Notes: generated by a model from the sequence alone, not told the origin. A stretch of 64,000 bases of DNA from Zoogloea sp. (GCA_016720685.1 JADKKC010000023.1:1-64000); one strand, 5' to 3'; positions 1 to 9,747 are shown, counted from the first letter of the stretch. Program-made: numbers and translations.

Positions 1-506
1 GCCTTGCGGTTGGTGCCGGCGCCGGGCGGCTTCAGGGAGATGTGCACCCAGCCCGAGTTAGCGCCCTGGCGCGGGTCGTAGCATTCGCAGATCACCTGGT
101 CGAAAACCTTGAGCTTGTCGGTGGCCCACTGGGCCAGCTCCAGCGTGGGCATGCCGGCGATTTCCACGTCGCAGGCTTCGCCGCGGGCGTGCTGGCTGGT
201 GCTGATCCAGCTCGACGGCTTGCGCTTCAAGGCGCGCTCCAGGCGCTGGCCACGAAACACGCTGTTGGGCGTAAAGCTGCCGAAGGCGTCGCGCAGGGGC
301 TGGAGCACCTCCCGGGCGAGGTGCACCGCGGCCCGCAGCTGGGCGTCGGTTTCGAAGCCGTTGTCGATGCCCTGCCGGATGGCGAGATCGGAACGGGTGA
401 GTTCGTACACCCGGAAATTGGGCGCCACCAGATCACGGGGGTGGGCGGTGGCCACCTGGAAGCTGTCGAGGGGGTCTTTGCAACGGTCGCTGCCTGCGTC
501 TTTCAT
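1..506 (-). CDS. M15-type zinc D-Ala-D-Ala peptidase-like protein (3' end outside window)
   Basis: The reading frame is open from an ATG at 506 to the window edge, giving at least 168 residues. It shows the peptidase M15/hedgehog-like zinc site: SQHARGEACD with His106 and Asp113, and a later SGWVH with His155. Such enzymes cleave peptidoglycan stem peptides, as D-Ala-D-Ala carboxypeptidases or endolysin-like enzymes. No signal peptide is visible, so the protein as read starts in the cytoplasm. A strong ribosome-binding site (GAGGAGG) lies in the 13-bp gap after the stop of the upstream CHAT gene, so the two genes are almost certainly co-transcribed. The family call rests on the metal-ligand pattern. 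The exact substrate is unknown and the C-terminus is missing. Confidence 0.7.
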   Translation of the reverse strand, partial: MKDAGSDRCKDPLDSFQVATAHPRDLVAPNFRVYELTRSDLAIRQGIDNGFETDAQLRAAVHLAREVLQPLRDAFGSFTPNSVFRGQRLERALKRKPSSWISTSQHARGEACDVEIAGMPTLELAQWATDKLKVFDQVICECYDPRQGANSGWVHISLKPPGAGTNRK

Positions 507-519
507 GGTCGGCCTCCTC

Positions 520-3500
520 TTACAGCCCTGAACGGATGATCCCGAGCGCTTCGCGCAGGGTCTTCTCTCCGGCACCGCGCCGGGCCTTTGCAGTGGTGTC
601 GCTCATGGCGATGACGAAATCGAGGTTCTCCAGCACCGTGGCCCTTTCACGCGGGCTGGCGCCGCGCCCCAGCACATCGCGGTAAAGCCCGGCAATGCGC
701 GCGGCCACGCCGGGCATGGCCTCACGGGTGGGCGGCGCGGCCATCAGCCGCAGCAGTTCGCAGTCGGCAACGCCCAGCGCGTTCCAGATATGGGGATTGG
801 TCTCGTTCTTCTGGCGGGAGATCTCGGCCATTTCGGTGCAGCGCTCGAGCAGCCCCGGGCGCCAGGCGCCGTTGCTGTCGTCCTCGATGCGGGCCGCCAG
901 CACCCGTGCCATGCCGGCGTTGGTGAACGAATACGGCAAGGGCGGCCTGCCGGCCTGCGCCGCCATTTCACCCGCGGCCTGGTAATAGTTGCTCATGTTG
1001 AGCAGGGCTTCGCGGCGCGGCTGCTCGTCGCTGTACACCCAGGCCAGCCGCTTGCAGGCGCTGCCCAGCAGGCTGAGGCGCTCAGAGGTGGGGGCGCGGG
1101 TGCAGATCAGGTCGAGTTCCATGATGGCGTGCTCGATGCGCTGCACCAGCCCGGCGCGTTCCCCCTCGCCGGGGGCCGCATCGCGCAGGCGCGTCCATTC
1201 TTCGCCGGCCAGGCGCACCTGGAAGTTGGCGCACTGCTCCACCACCCGCACCGGGCAGTCGCCCTCGTCGGCCAGGAGGGCGCGCTCCAGCCATTCGACG
1301 GCATTGGCCCAGGCGCCGGTTTCGCCCCAGGCCGTGCCCACCGCGGCAGCCACGTCGGCCCGCATCAGCCAGGCCTCGCGCAGGTTGGCCGGAATGCGGT
1401 CGAGCAGCTCGCCGATCCGCGCCTGCATCTCGGCGCGCACGTCTTCGTCGTTGCCTGCGGATTTCATGCGGATGGTGGCGCGGTGGTTGTCCAGATCGGC
1501 CAGCAGCTCGGAGGGCACAAAGTAGGGGCGCGGCGCCTGGGCGACGGCCGCGGAACCATCGCCGCGCAGGCGGTAGCCGGGGTCGCCGTAGCACTGGTAG
1601 GCGCCCCAGGTGTTCACGCCGGGGAAGCGGGTCATGGCGGCTTCGCGGGCCGTGCGCACCGCGCTGCCAAAGGGCTGGCCGGCCAGCATTTCGGTGTAGA
1701 ACACGGTGGCAAAGGCGCTGGCGGCGTTGTCGTCCACCGCCCAGCCGGCCGCCACCACGGCCTTGACGCCCATGTTCACAAACTCGATGGCCAGGTTGGC
1801 GGCCAGTTCGTTGAAGCGGCCGGGCCTGGGCGTGCCGGGCAGGGTCTGGCCCAGGTGGCAGCAGTTGATGAAGACGAGTTCCGGCACCCAGCGCATCTGC
1901 TCCACGTCGCCGGGGGTCAGGAAAACCTCCTTGCCGATGACCATGCCGGACATCAGCCGGGTGCTGCCGTCGGGGCGCCTGACCGGGTATTCGTGCTCGC
2001 CGTGACCGGCCAGGTGCAGGATGCGCCACGCGTCGGCATGCAGGCCGCAGAGGATGGAATCCACCGTTTCGGCGAGGCTGTCGCGCACGTTGAAACCACC
2101 GCTGCGCAGCAGGCTGGCCACGGTTTCGGCTTCTTCGAGGGCGCCGGGCAGGTCGGGGAAGATATCCCAGCCGCTGAGGTCGGGATTGCCCACGACAAAG
2201 GCGCGGGCCTCGACGGAATGGGCCGGATGGGGCCGGAAATGCGGCGTCTTGAGCTGGCGCACCAGCCCGCCGGCCACCGCCGGCGGACGCCCGGAGGCGC
2301 TCCAGCGGTCTTCCAGAAGCTCCCACGGGTAGCGCGCCGACACCTTGTCCACCAGCAGCACCAGGTTGGATTCCTGCGGCGCCAGCTCCTTGAGGCGGTT
2401 GGGCAGCAGCATTTCAAAGAGCGTCTTGGCCACCTCGGCGTTGGCGGTGGACGAGCGCACGGCCTGGGCGATGAAGGAATCGGCCAGGGTGAGCTGGCCG
2501 GCCACCAGGGTTTCCTCGGCGCGGGCGCGGTCGGTGGAGAAGATGAAGCGCAGCGCTGCCTGGTTTTCTTCCTGGATGATCTCGAGGCGCTGCCACCAGT
2601 CGGGCTGGTCGTCGAAGCGCACCCGGCGACGGCCGCCGGTGCCGGAGCGGATGGCCCGGTCGGGCCAGCTGACGCGGGCCGCCAGCGCGCCATCGCGCAG
2701 GGCCGCACTCAGGGCTTCGGCGGCCACGATGGCCACGTCTTCGAACACCTCGATGAATTCAATTTCGTCGATCACCACCTTGTGATCGAGTTCCTGCTCG
2801 ACCAGGCGGTTGCCGGCCGCCACCGCGGCCCGCAGGATCGCCTCGACCGAGCCGGCGATCGGCATGCCGCCGGCCCCCGAGCCGACCAGCAGGCAGCTCA
2901 GCGCGGCGTGGCGCGGCTTGTCGGACGGGCCGAAGCGGACGTCGTCGGGCCACTGGGCCACCTGCAGCGCGTAGTCGAGCAAGGCCTTGCTCACCCCGGC
3001 GGCGAGCAGGCCGGGGGACAGTTCGCCCACCTGCCCGAGCCCCACCACCACGGCGCCACCCGGCTTGCCGTCGGGCTTTTCGTGGAAGAACACGGAATGG
3101 GTGCCGAGCTGCGTGGGATACAGGCCCAGCTGCTGGCGGCGCGACAGGGCGCCGTTCAGTTGCCGGTCGAGGGCACCCTCGGCGCTGACGATGGCGTCGC
3201 CCAGGTAATGCCCCACCAGCACCGCGTGGCGCGAGTAGGCCAGATCGCAATGGCTGACGCTGACCTTGAGCAGCGGCGCGGCCCCCGTGGTTTCGAGGGC
3301 CTCGACGGCCATGCCGCCGCCAAAGCCCATGTGATTGACGGCGTTTTCGTCCGGCAGATCGTCGGTGAAGGGCTGATCGGGCAGCACGAAGCTTTCGTCG
3401 GCGGCGCCCTCGCCCCGCAGGCCGGCCGGCGGGTGGTCGGCCAGGAGCCGCGTCTTGCCCGTCATCAGCAGGTCAAGGTAGCCCGGAAAAGCCTTGCGCT

Positions 3501-6039
3501 GCGAACACAGGGCGTCGTGGGCGGTGTTGTCGACAAACCACATGGGCACGCCCGGCAGCTGGCCGGATGCCCAGGTCACGGTGCCGTCGCCCCGCGCGGT
3601 GGCCTGGTAGATCATGCGCTTGCGGTTGGCGGCGACCAGGTTGTCGGCGTCGGCAACCCAGTAGCTCGTCACCGTGGCCGGCTGGCGCCCGGCAACGTAC
3701 ACCATGTGGGCCGGATCGGGCGCGGCCGCCAGCAGGCGCTGCCAGGTCTGGCGCGCGTCGCGCAGGGTGGCGCCGTCCACGGTGGTCCAGCTGGCCGAAA
3801 TCTCATCGCGCAGACTGCGCCACAGCTCCGGATCGCTGAAATCGCGCTCGCCCGGCGCAAAGGGCAGCAGCTCCACCAGGCCGGGAAAGCGCCGCACGAT
3901 GTCGATGACGCCCCCGGTGCCACGGGTGAAATCGAGCAGGGCCAGCTTGAGTTCGGTGGCGTTTTCGCCCACCAGCCAGCGCACCGCCTCGTGGGAGCCG
4001 GCGTTGGGTGTGCCGAGCATCATGAAGCGGCTGTTGGGCAGCGCCGTGATGCGCCGCCACAGGGCCGCGCCCGCCGCGCCGTCGGCAATCATCGCGCGCA
4101 CCACCAGGCCGCCCATCGAGTGGGCCACCAGGTGCACCGGCTGCTGGCTGCGCTCCGCCGCGGCGACCAGCGGTTCGAGGGTGTGCACCAGCCGCAGGGC
4201 GGCGTCGCGCACCGACATGCGCCAGTCGTAGGGAAAAATTTCGACGCAGTGGCTGCGGGCCAGGAATTCCAGCAGCGGGCCGTAGAAATCATCGAGCAGG
4301 TCGGTGGCCTCGATGTTCGGCTTGCCCATGCTGATGCGGTCCAGCCCGCCCCGCAGCAGGCGCCAGTAATTGAGCCATACATCGTCACCCGCGGCCTGGA
4401 GGGCGCTGCCCATGGTGCCCGGCAGCACCACGGCAATCGGCCGCGGCGTGGTGGCGGCGCGGCTGCGGCGCACGGCGTCGCGCCAGCGCGGCGCTTCGCG
4501 GGGCGCGGCGGACAGCGGCTGGAAGCCCCCGTCGCTGCCTTCGGCGCGGGTCAGGCCGGCGAGCAGCCACTTGACGCTTTTTTCGTTGGTGAAATAGTTG
4601 AAGTGATTGACGTCGGCGCCCACGTCCCGCAAGAAGCGCGACTGCCCCGGCGAGCGCCGGAGGCCGCCGAACATCGAGCCGGTGTTCACCACCAGGTCGT
4701 GGTCGGCGCCGTAGAACCAATCCACCGCCAGCAGCTTGAGCTGGCCGCCCAGGGTTTCGCCCTCGATGTCACCGGCGATCACCGACAGATCGGCGCTCAC
4801 GCTGAGATCGGGGTGCTGCAAAAGCCGGGTGAGCGCCGAGCCGGGCATCATGGCTTCGATGCCGGGCAGCACACGGGGGTCGGTGCGCTCTTTCACCACC
4901 GCCAGCAAAAAATCCAGGCACTCGCCGAACAGGCCCGTGCCGGACAGGAAATCCACCACCGACAGCCAGCGGTCGAGGCGGCCCGACGCCAGCGTCGTGC
5001 CCCGCGCCGGGCAGGCCACGCGCACAAAGCGCCGGATGTTGAATTTTTTGGCGTCCAGCTCGGCCAGCAGTTCGAGCAGCGCCTGGCGGTCGCCCTCGTA
5101 GGCCTTGTCCCGCTCCTTCGCCGAGTCGTCGCCCAGGGCTGGCAGGCCGAGCTGCTCGGCCACCGTGCGGTCTGCGGCAAACAGTTCCCGAAGCAGCGGG
5201 GCCTGCAGCGGATCGCTGGCCGCATCGCGCTGGCCCAGGCACATCAGCTCGCCCACCAGCCCGCCGCGGGAATGGCTGACCAGATGGATCTCGGCGCCGG
5301 CCGGCAGGGCTCGCGCCAGGGCCAGCGCGTTGGCAATGGGGCTTTCGGTCAGCGTGCGGTGTTCGAGGGCAAAAACCCGCTCGCCGTAGCGCTCCAGCAA
5401 CTTGCCGCGGAGCGCCTCCCCCGCCCGGTTGCGGGGCGCCCACAGCTTGCCGAAGCTGCCGCTGCAACTGGACCCCGTGCCGTGCACAAAAACCAGGATC
5501 GGCCCGGCATCGGCCGGCATGACCGCGCCGTCGGCCACCGGCGTCAGCCACGGCCCCGGCGCCGCGGCATCGGCAAGCGCCAGCGGGCAGTGGTAAAGGC
5601 CCGGCGCGCCGGCCTTGAGCTGCCGGTCTTCAAGCGCCCTGGCCAGTTCGCGGGCGGTCTTCTCCTTGAGGTCGACCCCGAAAACCTCCATCAGCTTCAC
5701 ATCCAGGCCCGACCGGCCCCGCGCCGAACCCCGCGTCGGCATGCCCGGCCGCGCCCCCATCGACACTTCCCACACCGGCGTGCCATCGACGCCGCTGCGT
5801 GCCGTCGCCTGGCGGCCCCGCTCGCGCAGCAGATCGTCGGCCCGCGACCACAACACAAAGCCATTCGCCAGCACCACGCGCACCACGGCATCGGCGGGCA
5901 TTTCGAGTTCGCCCGCCGCCGCCCCGCGCGCCGCGCCCTGGGTGACACTGCTCGCCGACGTGATGGCGACTTCGCTGACGGGGGGGTGGGCGGCGGCCGA
6001 AGTGGCCCCGCGAAGGCGGAAAGTCTTGTCGGCAGGCAT
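520..6039 (-). CDS. CHAT-domain protease-like protein with two alpha/beta-hydrolase (lipase-like) domains and TPR-like tail
   Basis: This is a 1839-residue protein. I chose the ATG at 6039 because GAGGAG lies 7 bp upstream; the in-frame ATG at 6072 has no ribosome-binding site. Domains in order: an alpha/beta hydrolase with HGTGSS near residue 186 and the nucleophile elbow SHSRGG near 254; a second lipase/LCAT-like hydrolase opening with LPGTMGS and with elbow AHSMGG near 640; a middle region (about 950-1230) I cannot name, containing VVGLGQVGEL; a CHAT (caspase-HetF-associated-with-TPR) peptidase domain with the His motif LAGHGEHE near 1345 and the Cys motif INCCHLG near 1390; and a helical TPR-like C-terminus. 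No signal peptide is seen, so it is probably cytoplasmic. CHAT proteins are caspase-like proteases, some of them activated in antiphage defence. Combining CHAT with two hydrolases suggests an effector, but that function is inference. Confidence 0.75.
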   Translation of the reverse strand: MPADKTFRLRGATSAAAHPPVSEVAITSASSVTQGAARGAAAGELEMPADAVVRVVLANGFVLWSRADDLLRERGRQATARSGVDGTPVWEVSMGARPGMPTRGSARGRSGLDVKLMEVFGVDLKEKTARELARALEDRQLKAGAPGLYHCPLALADAAAPGPWLTPVADGAVMPADAGPILVFVHGTGSSCSGSFGKLWAPRNRAGEALRGKLLERYGERVFALEHRTLTESPIANALALARALPAGAEIHLVSHSRGGLVGELMCLGQRDAASDPLQAPLLRELFAADRTVAEQLGLPALGDDSAKERDKAYEGDRQALLELLAELDAKKFNIRRFVRVACPARGTTLASGRLDRWLSVVDFLSGTGLFGECLDFLLAVVKERTDPRVLPGIEAMMPGSALTRLLQHPDLSVSADLSVIAGDIEGETLGGQLKLLAVDWFYGADHDLVVNTGSMFGGLRRSPGQSRFLRDVGADVNHFNYFTNEKSVKWLLAGLTRAEGSDGGFQPLSAAPREAPRWRDAVRRSRAATTPRPIAVVLPGTMGSALQAAGDDVWLNYWRLLRGGLDRISMGKPNIEATDLLDDFYGPLLEFLARSHCVEIFPYDWRMSVRDAALRLVHTLEPLVAAAERSQQPVHLVAHSMGGLVVRAMIADGAAGAALWRRITALPNSRFMMLGTPNAGSHEAVRWLVGENATELKLALLDFTRGTGGVIDIVRRFPGLVELLPFAPGERDFSDPELWRSLRDEISASWTTVDGATLRDARQTWQRLLAAAPDPAHMVYVAGRQPATVTSYWVADADNLVAANRKRMIYQATARGDGTVTWASGQLPGVPMWFVDNTAHDALCSQRKAFPGYLDLLMTGKTRLLADHPPAGLRGEGAADESFVLPDQPFTDDLPDENAVNHMGFGGGMAVEALETTGAAPLLKVSVSHCDLAYSRHAVLVGHYLGDAIVSAEGALDRQLNGALSRRQQLGLYPTQLGTHSVFFHEKPDGKPGGAVVVGLGQVGELSPGLLAAGVSKALLDYALQVAQWPDDVRFGPSDKPRHAALSCLLVGSGAGGMPIAGSVEAILRAAVAAGNRLVEQELDHKVVIDEIEFIEVFEDVAIVAAEALSAALRDGALAARVSWPDRAIRSGTGGRRRVRFDDQPDWWQRLEIIQEENQAALRFIFSTDRARAEETLVAGQLTLADSFIAQAVRSSTANAEVAKTLFEMLLPNRLKELAPQESNLVLLVDKVSARYPWELLEDRWSASGRPPAVAGGLVRQLKTPHFRPHPAHSVEARAFVVGNPDLSGWDIFPDLPGALEEAETVASLLRSGGFNVRDSLAETVDSILCGLHADAWRILHLAGHGEHEYPVRRPDGSTRLMSGMVIGKEVFLTPGDVEQMRWVPELVFINCCHLGQTLPGTPRPGRFNELAANLAIEFVNMGVKAVVAAGWAVDDNAASAFATVFYTEMLAGQPFGSAVRTAREAAMTRFPGVNTWGAYQCYGDPGYRLRGDGSAAVAQAPRPYFVPSELLADLDNHRATIRMKSAGNDEDVRAEMQARIGELLDRIPANLREAWLMRADVAAAVGTAWGETGAWANAVEWLERALLADEGDCPVRVVEQCANFQVRLAGEEWTRLRDAAPGEGERAGLVQRIEHAIMELDLICTRAPTSERLSLLGSACKRLAWVYSDEQPRREALLNMSNYYQAAGEMAAQAGRPPLPYSFTNAGMARVLAARIEDDSNGAWRPGLLERCTEMAEISRQKNETNPHIWNALGVADCELLRLMAAPPTREAMPGVAARIAGLYRDVLGRGASPRERATVLENLDFVIAMSDTTAKARRGAGEKTLREALGIIRSGL

Positions 6040-6072
6040 GGAAGCACTCCTCGGTCCGGAACATCGATGCAC

Positions 6073-6392
6073 CGTGCGCGGGTTTCAGGCCGCGGGTGCC
6101 CTGAAGGCGGCGCGATTCCCCGGGAGCCGCCCGGAATATACATTTCCAATAGGTCCATTTAAGCACCCGGCCGTCAAAGCGCAAGCCCGGCCCCGGCAGC
6201 CCCGAGCCACACCCAGCGATGGATTCAATGGCCGGGCTGATGAGTCATCCGGGACGACACGCCCCCGCAAACCCGGCGCGGACGCTGCCCTGCGCCACGC
6301 TTGGAGCGAAGGGGTAGTGGATGTTTAATGGCCGGGTTAATAGTATGGGCAGCCCCGCCCGGCAGCCCCTTTCCGCCAGACTCCCCTGACCC
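6073..6392. other. Divergent intergenic region with a repeat fragment
   Basis: These 320 bp separate the minus-strand CHAT gene from the plus-strand methyltransferase. No gene is supported here. It must hold the CHAT promoter, but no clear -35/-10 pair was identified. It contains AATGGCCGGG twice, once at about 6228-6237 and once inside TTAATGGCCGGGTTAATA at 6325-6342. The latter recurs at the 3' end of pgl near 19.27 kb. Confidence 0.5.
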
Positions 6393-7544
6393 ATGAACCA
6401 CCGCGAGCGATTTCTCGAACTGCAATCCGTGCTCAACGCACACCAGGCCTTCTGGCGGCCGGCGCCGTTTTACGTCCGCCGGCCCGAGTGGTGCGCGCAC
6501 TGGCCGGCCCTGGCCGACGCGGTGCTCGGCCTCGACGACGCGACGCTCGAAAGACTGGGCGCCGACCCGGAGGCCAATCTCGCCTGGCTTGAAACCCTGC
6601 TGCCGCTGGCCGGGCAGCTTGGCGCCCTGTGCGACGTGCCCCGGCTGGCCATGCGGGATCTTCCGCCCAGCGATGCGCATTTCGACTGGCACATCCCCGG
6701 GCGCAAACGCGAGCAGATCGACGCCTTCGCGGCCCAGGGGCCGGCCTCGCGGGCGCCGCTGCTGGAATGGTGCGCCGGCAAGGGGCATCTCGGACGGCGC
6801 CTGGCGATCACCGACCGCCTGCCGGTTCGCTCGCTGGAAATCGACCCGACCTTGTGCGAGGACGCCACACGCCTCGCCGCCCGTTCCGGCATCGCGCAAA
6901 CCGTGCTGTGCGCCGACGCCCTGGATGACGCCTCGCGCAGCCACGTGCGCGATCACGCGGTGCTGGCGCTGCACGCCTGCGGCGAGTTGCACCGCTCGCT
7001 GGTCCGCACCGCCGCCCACGACGGCGCCCACAGCTATCGCATCGCCCCCTGCTGCTATTACCGCGGAGCGCAGGACGGCTACCGCCCCCTGAGCCGCGAC
7101 GCCGCGCTGGCGCTCGACGGCAATGCCCTGCGCCTGGCCGTGACCGAGACCGTCAAGGCACCGCTGCGCATCCGCCAACGGCTCGCCCGCGACCAGGCCT
7201 GGAAGCTCGGCTTCGTGGCCCTGCGCAATCACATCCAGGGCGAGGCGATCCGGCCCTTCAAACCGGTGCCTTCGATCTGGCTGTCGGGCGATTTCGTCAC
7301 CTATTGCCGCTTGCTGGCCGAACGCGAAAAACTGGCCCTCCCGGAAACCGTCGACTGGGCCCGCTGGCTGGCCGCCGGCGAGGCCCGCCGCGCCGAAGTC
7401 AGGCGTTTCGAACTGGTCCGCCATGCCTTTCGGCGTGCGCTGGAAATGTGGCTGGTGCTGGATCTCGCCCTGGGGCTGGAAGAGGCTGGTTTCGAGGTGC
7501 AGGTGGGCACCTTCTGCGACCGGGAGCTGACCCCAGAAACCTGA
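6393..7544 (+). CDS. SAM-dependent methyltransferase (Methyltransf_32-like)
   Basis: This is a 383-residue protein. A class I methyltransferase core begins near residue 127 with LEWCAGKGHLGRRLA, the SAM-binding glycine-rich loop. It continues with an acidic end of strand 2 (SLEIDPTLCEDA), VLALHACGEL, and a Cys-Cys-Tyr-Tyr motif (APCCYYRG) typical of the Methyltransf_32/RRNAD1-like group. The N-terminal ~120 residues are helical, and the C-terminal ~130 residues match no domain I can name. The substrate is unknown. There is no strong ribosome-binding site before the ATG, so a start slightly elsewhere is possible. It stands alone between the CHAT gene pair and the lipoprotein array. Confidence 0.7.
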   Translation: MNHRERFLELQSVLNAHQAFWRPAPFYVRRPEWCAHWPALADAVLGLDDATLERLGADPEANLAWLETLLPLAGQLGALCDVPRLAMRDLPPSDAHFDWHIPGRKREQIDAFAAQGPASRAPLLEWCAGKGHLGRRLAITDRLPVRSLEIDPTLCEDATRLAARSGIAQTVLCADALDDASRSHVRDHAVLALHACGELHRSLVRTAAHDGAHSYRIAPCCYYRGAQDGYRPLSRDAALALDGNALRLAVTETVKAPLRIRQRLARDQAWKLGFVALRNHIQGEAIRPFKPVPSIWLSGDFVTYCRLLAEREKLALPETVDWARWLAAGEARRAEVRRFELVRHAFRRALEMWLVLDLALGLEEAGFEVQVGTFCDRELTPET

Positions 7545-7645
7545 TGGTGCTGGCCCAGCAGGCCAGCGCCTAGCTGCCTGTCGGACTTGAAGCCGGCGAG
7601 CAGCGCAACGGCAGGCTGACTTTCATAATGTGGAAAACATGCGCC

Positions 7646-8542
7646 ATGAAAAAAATCAACCGTCTTATCCTCGCGTGCACCCTGCCACTTACCCTGTCTG
7701 CCTGCGGTTTTATTGGGCAGCAACTCGCAGACAAAGCAGGGGAAGAGCGATTGCTGAAGCCCGGCGCACTTGATTTGCCATTGACAGGAATTAATGACAC
7801 CTATCAATACAATTTCATGAACACCTATCGCATTACACATCAGTGGCCTAGGATTTCAAATTGCAGCTATAGAAAGAACCCTATGCCGGGTGTTGAGGGT
7901 GGCTCGACTGGAGAGTTCTATTCTGTCTTTGATATCTACGAGATTGATGGACATACATGGCAAGCCGGATCAATGTCATTCGAAGAGTTTAAGCGAAGTC
8001 ACTATGTTCATCCGATTTATCCCACGCCTGTACCAACTTTTGACGACTACACCTACTACCTGAGTTTCGATCGCTATGTCCGTAGCGTCAAAACAATCAA
8101 TCCTGTAGTTTATGACAAGATCACAGGAAGACGCATCGAAGGTGCTTCGGAGGTGATTGAAGTAGGGCTTCAGGTGCTGTGTCATCAGTCTTGGTACAAG
8201 TCCCAGCACAGCATCGCCATGTATCTTCGAAAATGGTCGGTGGATCAATATATAAATTGGCAACAAACCAATGCGCCGCGACTCGGTCAGGTGAGCCGAC
8301 AACGCCGTGGCACACTGGACTGGACAGTCCTGGAGTTTCAGCTGGAGCCGCAACCGAATAACGGCGGGTCCAGTGGCCCCTATCAATACTGGATGCTTCC
8401 TGTCGGAGAAACAGGCTATACGTTCATGCTCCGACTTGGAGCCAATCAGGAGTCACTCAAACACCCGGAAACCCATGCCCGCATGCAAACCGCTTTCCTT
8501 CGCCTGATCGACTCCATGAAAATTGAGCCAATTGCACGATAG
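7646..8542 (+). CDS. Tandem lipoprotein, copy 1
   Basis: This is a 298-residue predicted lipoprotein of unknown function. The signal peptide MKKINRLILACTLPLTLSAC ends in a lipobox (LSAC, lipidated Cys20). The mature part is rich in aromatic residues and contains no domain I recognise. The start at 7646 is set by alignment with copies 2 and 3; an in-frame ATG at 7628 would add six residues. Two near-identical genes follow. I count 20 residue differences between copies 1 and 2. Copy 1 has its own 5' flank, unlike copies 2 and 3. Base composition is visibly AT-richer than its neighbours, which suggests horizontal acquisition. Confidence 0.75.
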   Translation: MKKINRLILACTLPLTLSACGFIGQQLADKAGEERLLKPGALDLPLTGINDTYQYNFMNTYRITHQWPRISNCSYRKNPMPGVEGGSTGEFYSVFDIYEIDGHTWQAGSMSFEEFKRSHYVHPIYPTPVPTFDDYTYYLSFDRYVRSVKTINPVVYDKITGRRIEGASEVIEVGLQVLCHQSWYKSQHSIAMYLRKWSVDQYINWQQTNAPRLGQVSRQRRGTLDWTVLEFQLEPQPNNGGSSGPYQYWMLPVGETGYTFMLRLGANQESLKHPETHARMQTAFLRLIDSMKIEPIAR

Positions 8543-8694
8543 GGCAATTTTCTGGGTCCGTCCCACTGAGCAAGGGAAGGTATCTGGCGGGGCAGTCGGG
8601 CAGAAACTTTAGAGCGGCAGCGGTGGGATTGCTGCGCAATTGAGGTCTGGGCGCCAACAATAAAACGAATTACGTCCGCAATAAATAAATCGCC

Positions 8695-9591
8695 ATGGAA
8701 AAAATCAACCGCCTTATCCTCGCGTGCACCCTGCCACTTACCCTGTCTGCCTGTGGTTTTATTGGGCAGCAACTCGCAGACAAAGCAGGGGAAGAGCGAT
8801 TGCTGAAGCCCGGCGCACTTGATTTGCCATTGACAGGAATTAATGACACCTATCAATACAATTTCATGAACACCTATCGCATTACGCATCAGTGGCCTAG
8901 TATTTCAAATTGCAGCTATATAAAGAATCCAGTGCCGGGTGTTGAGGGTGGCTCGACTGGAGAGTTCTATTCTGTCTTTGATATCTACGAGCTTGATGGA
9001 CATACATGGCAAGCCGGATCAATGTCATTCGAAGAATATAAGCGAAATCGTTATGTTCATCCGAGCTATCCAAAGCCAGAGCCAACGTTCGACGACTACG
9101 CCTACTACCGGAGTTTCGACCGCTATGTCCGTAGCGTCAAAAGAATCAATCCTGTGGTTTATGACAAGATCACAAGAAGACGCATCGAAGGTGCTTCGGA
9201 GGTGATTGAAGTAGGGCTTCAGGTGCTGTGTCATCAGTCTTGGTACAAGTCCCAGCACAGCATCGTCATGTATCTTCGAAAATGGTCGGTGGATCAATAT
9301 ATAAATTGGCTGCAAACCAATGCGCAGCCGCTCGGTCAGGTGAGCCGACAACGCCGTGGCACACTGGACTGGACAGTCCTGGAGTTTCAGCTGGAGCCGC
9401 AACCGAATAACGGCGGATCCAGTGGCCCCTATCAATACTGGATGCTTCCTGTCGGAGAAACAGGCTATACATTTATGCTCGGACTTGGAGCCAATCAGGA
9501 GTCACTCAAACACCCGGAAACCCATGCCCGCATGCAAACCGCTTTCCTACGCCTGATCGATTCCATGAAAATTGAGCCAATTGCACGATAG
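8695..9591 (+). CDS. Tandem lipoprotein, copy 2
   Basis: This 298-residue paralogue of copy 1 has the same signal peptide and lipobox (Cys20). Its differences cluster in the middle third: it has SYPKPEPTFDDYAYYRSF where copy 1 has IYPTPVPTFDDYTYYLSF, and LQTNAQPLG where copy 1 has QQTNAPRLG. Its 5' flank (the 152 bp after copy 1) is repeated after it, so gene plus flank form a unit of about 1.05 kb. No canonical ribosome-binding site precedes the ATG (AATAAATAAATCGCC). Function is unknown; outer-membrane or periplasmic anchoring is inferred from the lipobox. Confidence 0.75.
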   Translation: MEKINRLILACTLPLTLSACGFIGQQLADKAGEERLLKPGALDLPLTGINDTYQYNFMNTYRITHQWPSISNCSYIKNPVPGVEGGSTGEFYSVFDIYELDGHTWQAGSMSFEEYKRNRYVHPSYPKPEPTFDDYAYYRSFDRYVRSVKRINPVVYDKITRRRIEGASEVIEVGLQVLCHQSWYKSQHSIVMYLRKWSVDQYINWLQTNAQPLGQVSRQRRGTLDWTVLEFQLEPQPNNGGSSGPYQYWMLPVGETGYTFMLGLGANQESLKHPETHARMQTAFLRLIDSMKIEPIAR

Positions 9592-9747
9592 GGCAATTTT
9601 CTGGCTCCGTCCCACTGAGCAAGGGAACGTATCTGGCGGGGCAGTCGGGCAGAAACTTTAGAGCGGCAGCGGTGGGATTGCTGCGCAATTGAGGTCTGGA
9701 CGCCAACAATAAAACGAATTACGTCCGCAATAAATAAATAAATCGCC

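Noticed and set aside
790..6162. A 1790-codon open frame on the plus strand opposite the CHAT gene.
   Set aside because: It is the reverse-strand shadow of a GC-rich gene: composition is dominated by Gly, His, Ala and Arg, with no domain motifs, while the minus strand shows catalytic motifs and a strong ribosome-binding site.
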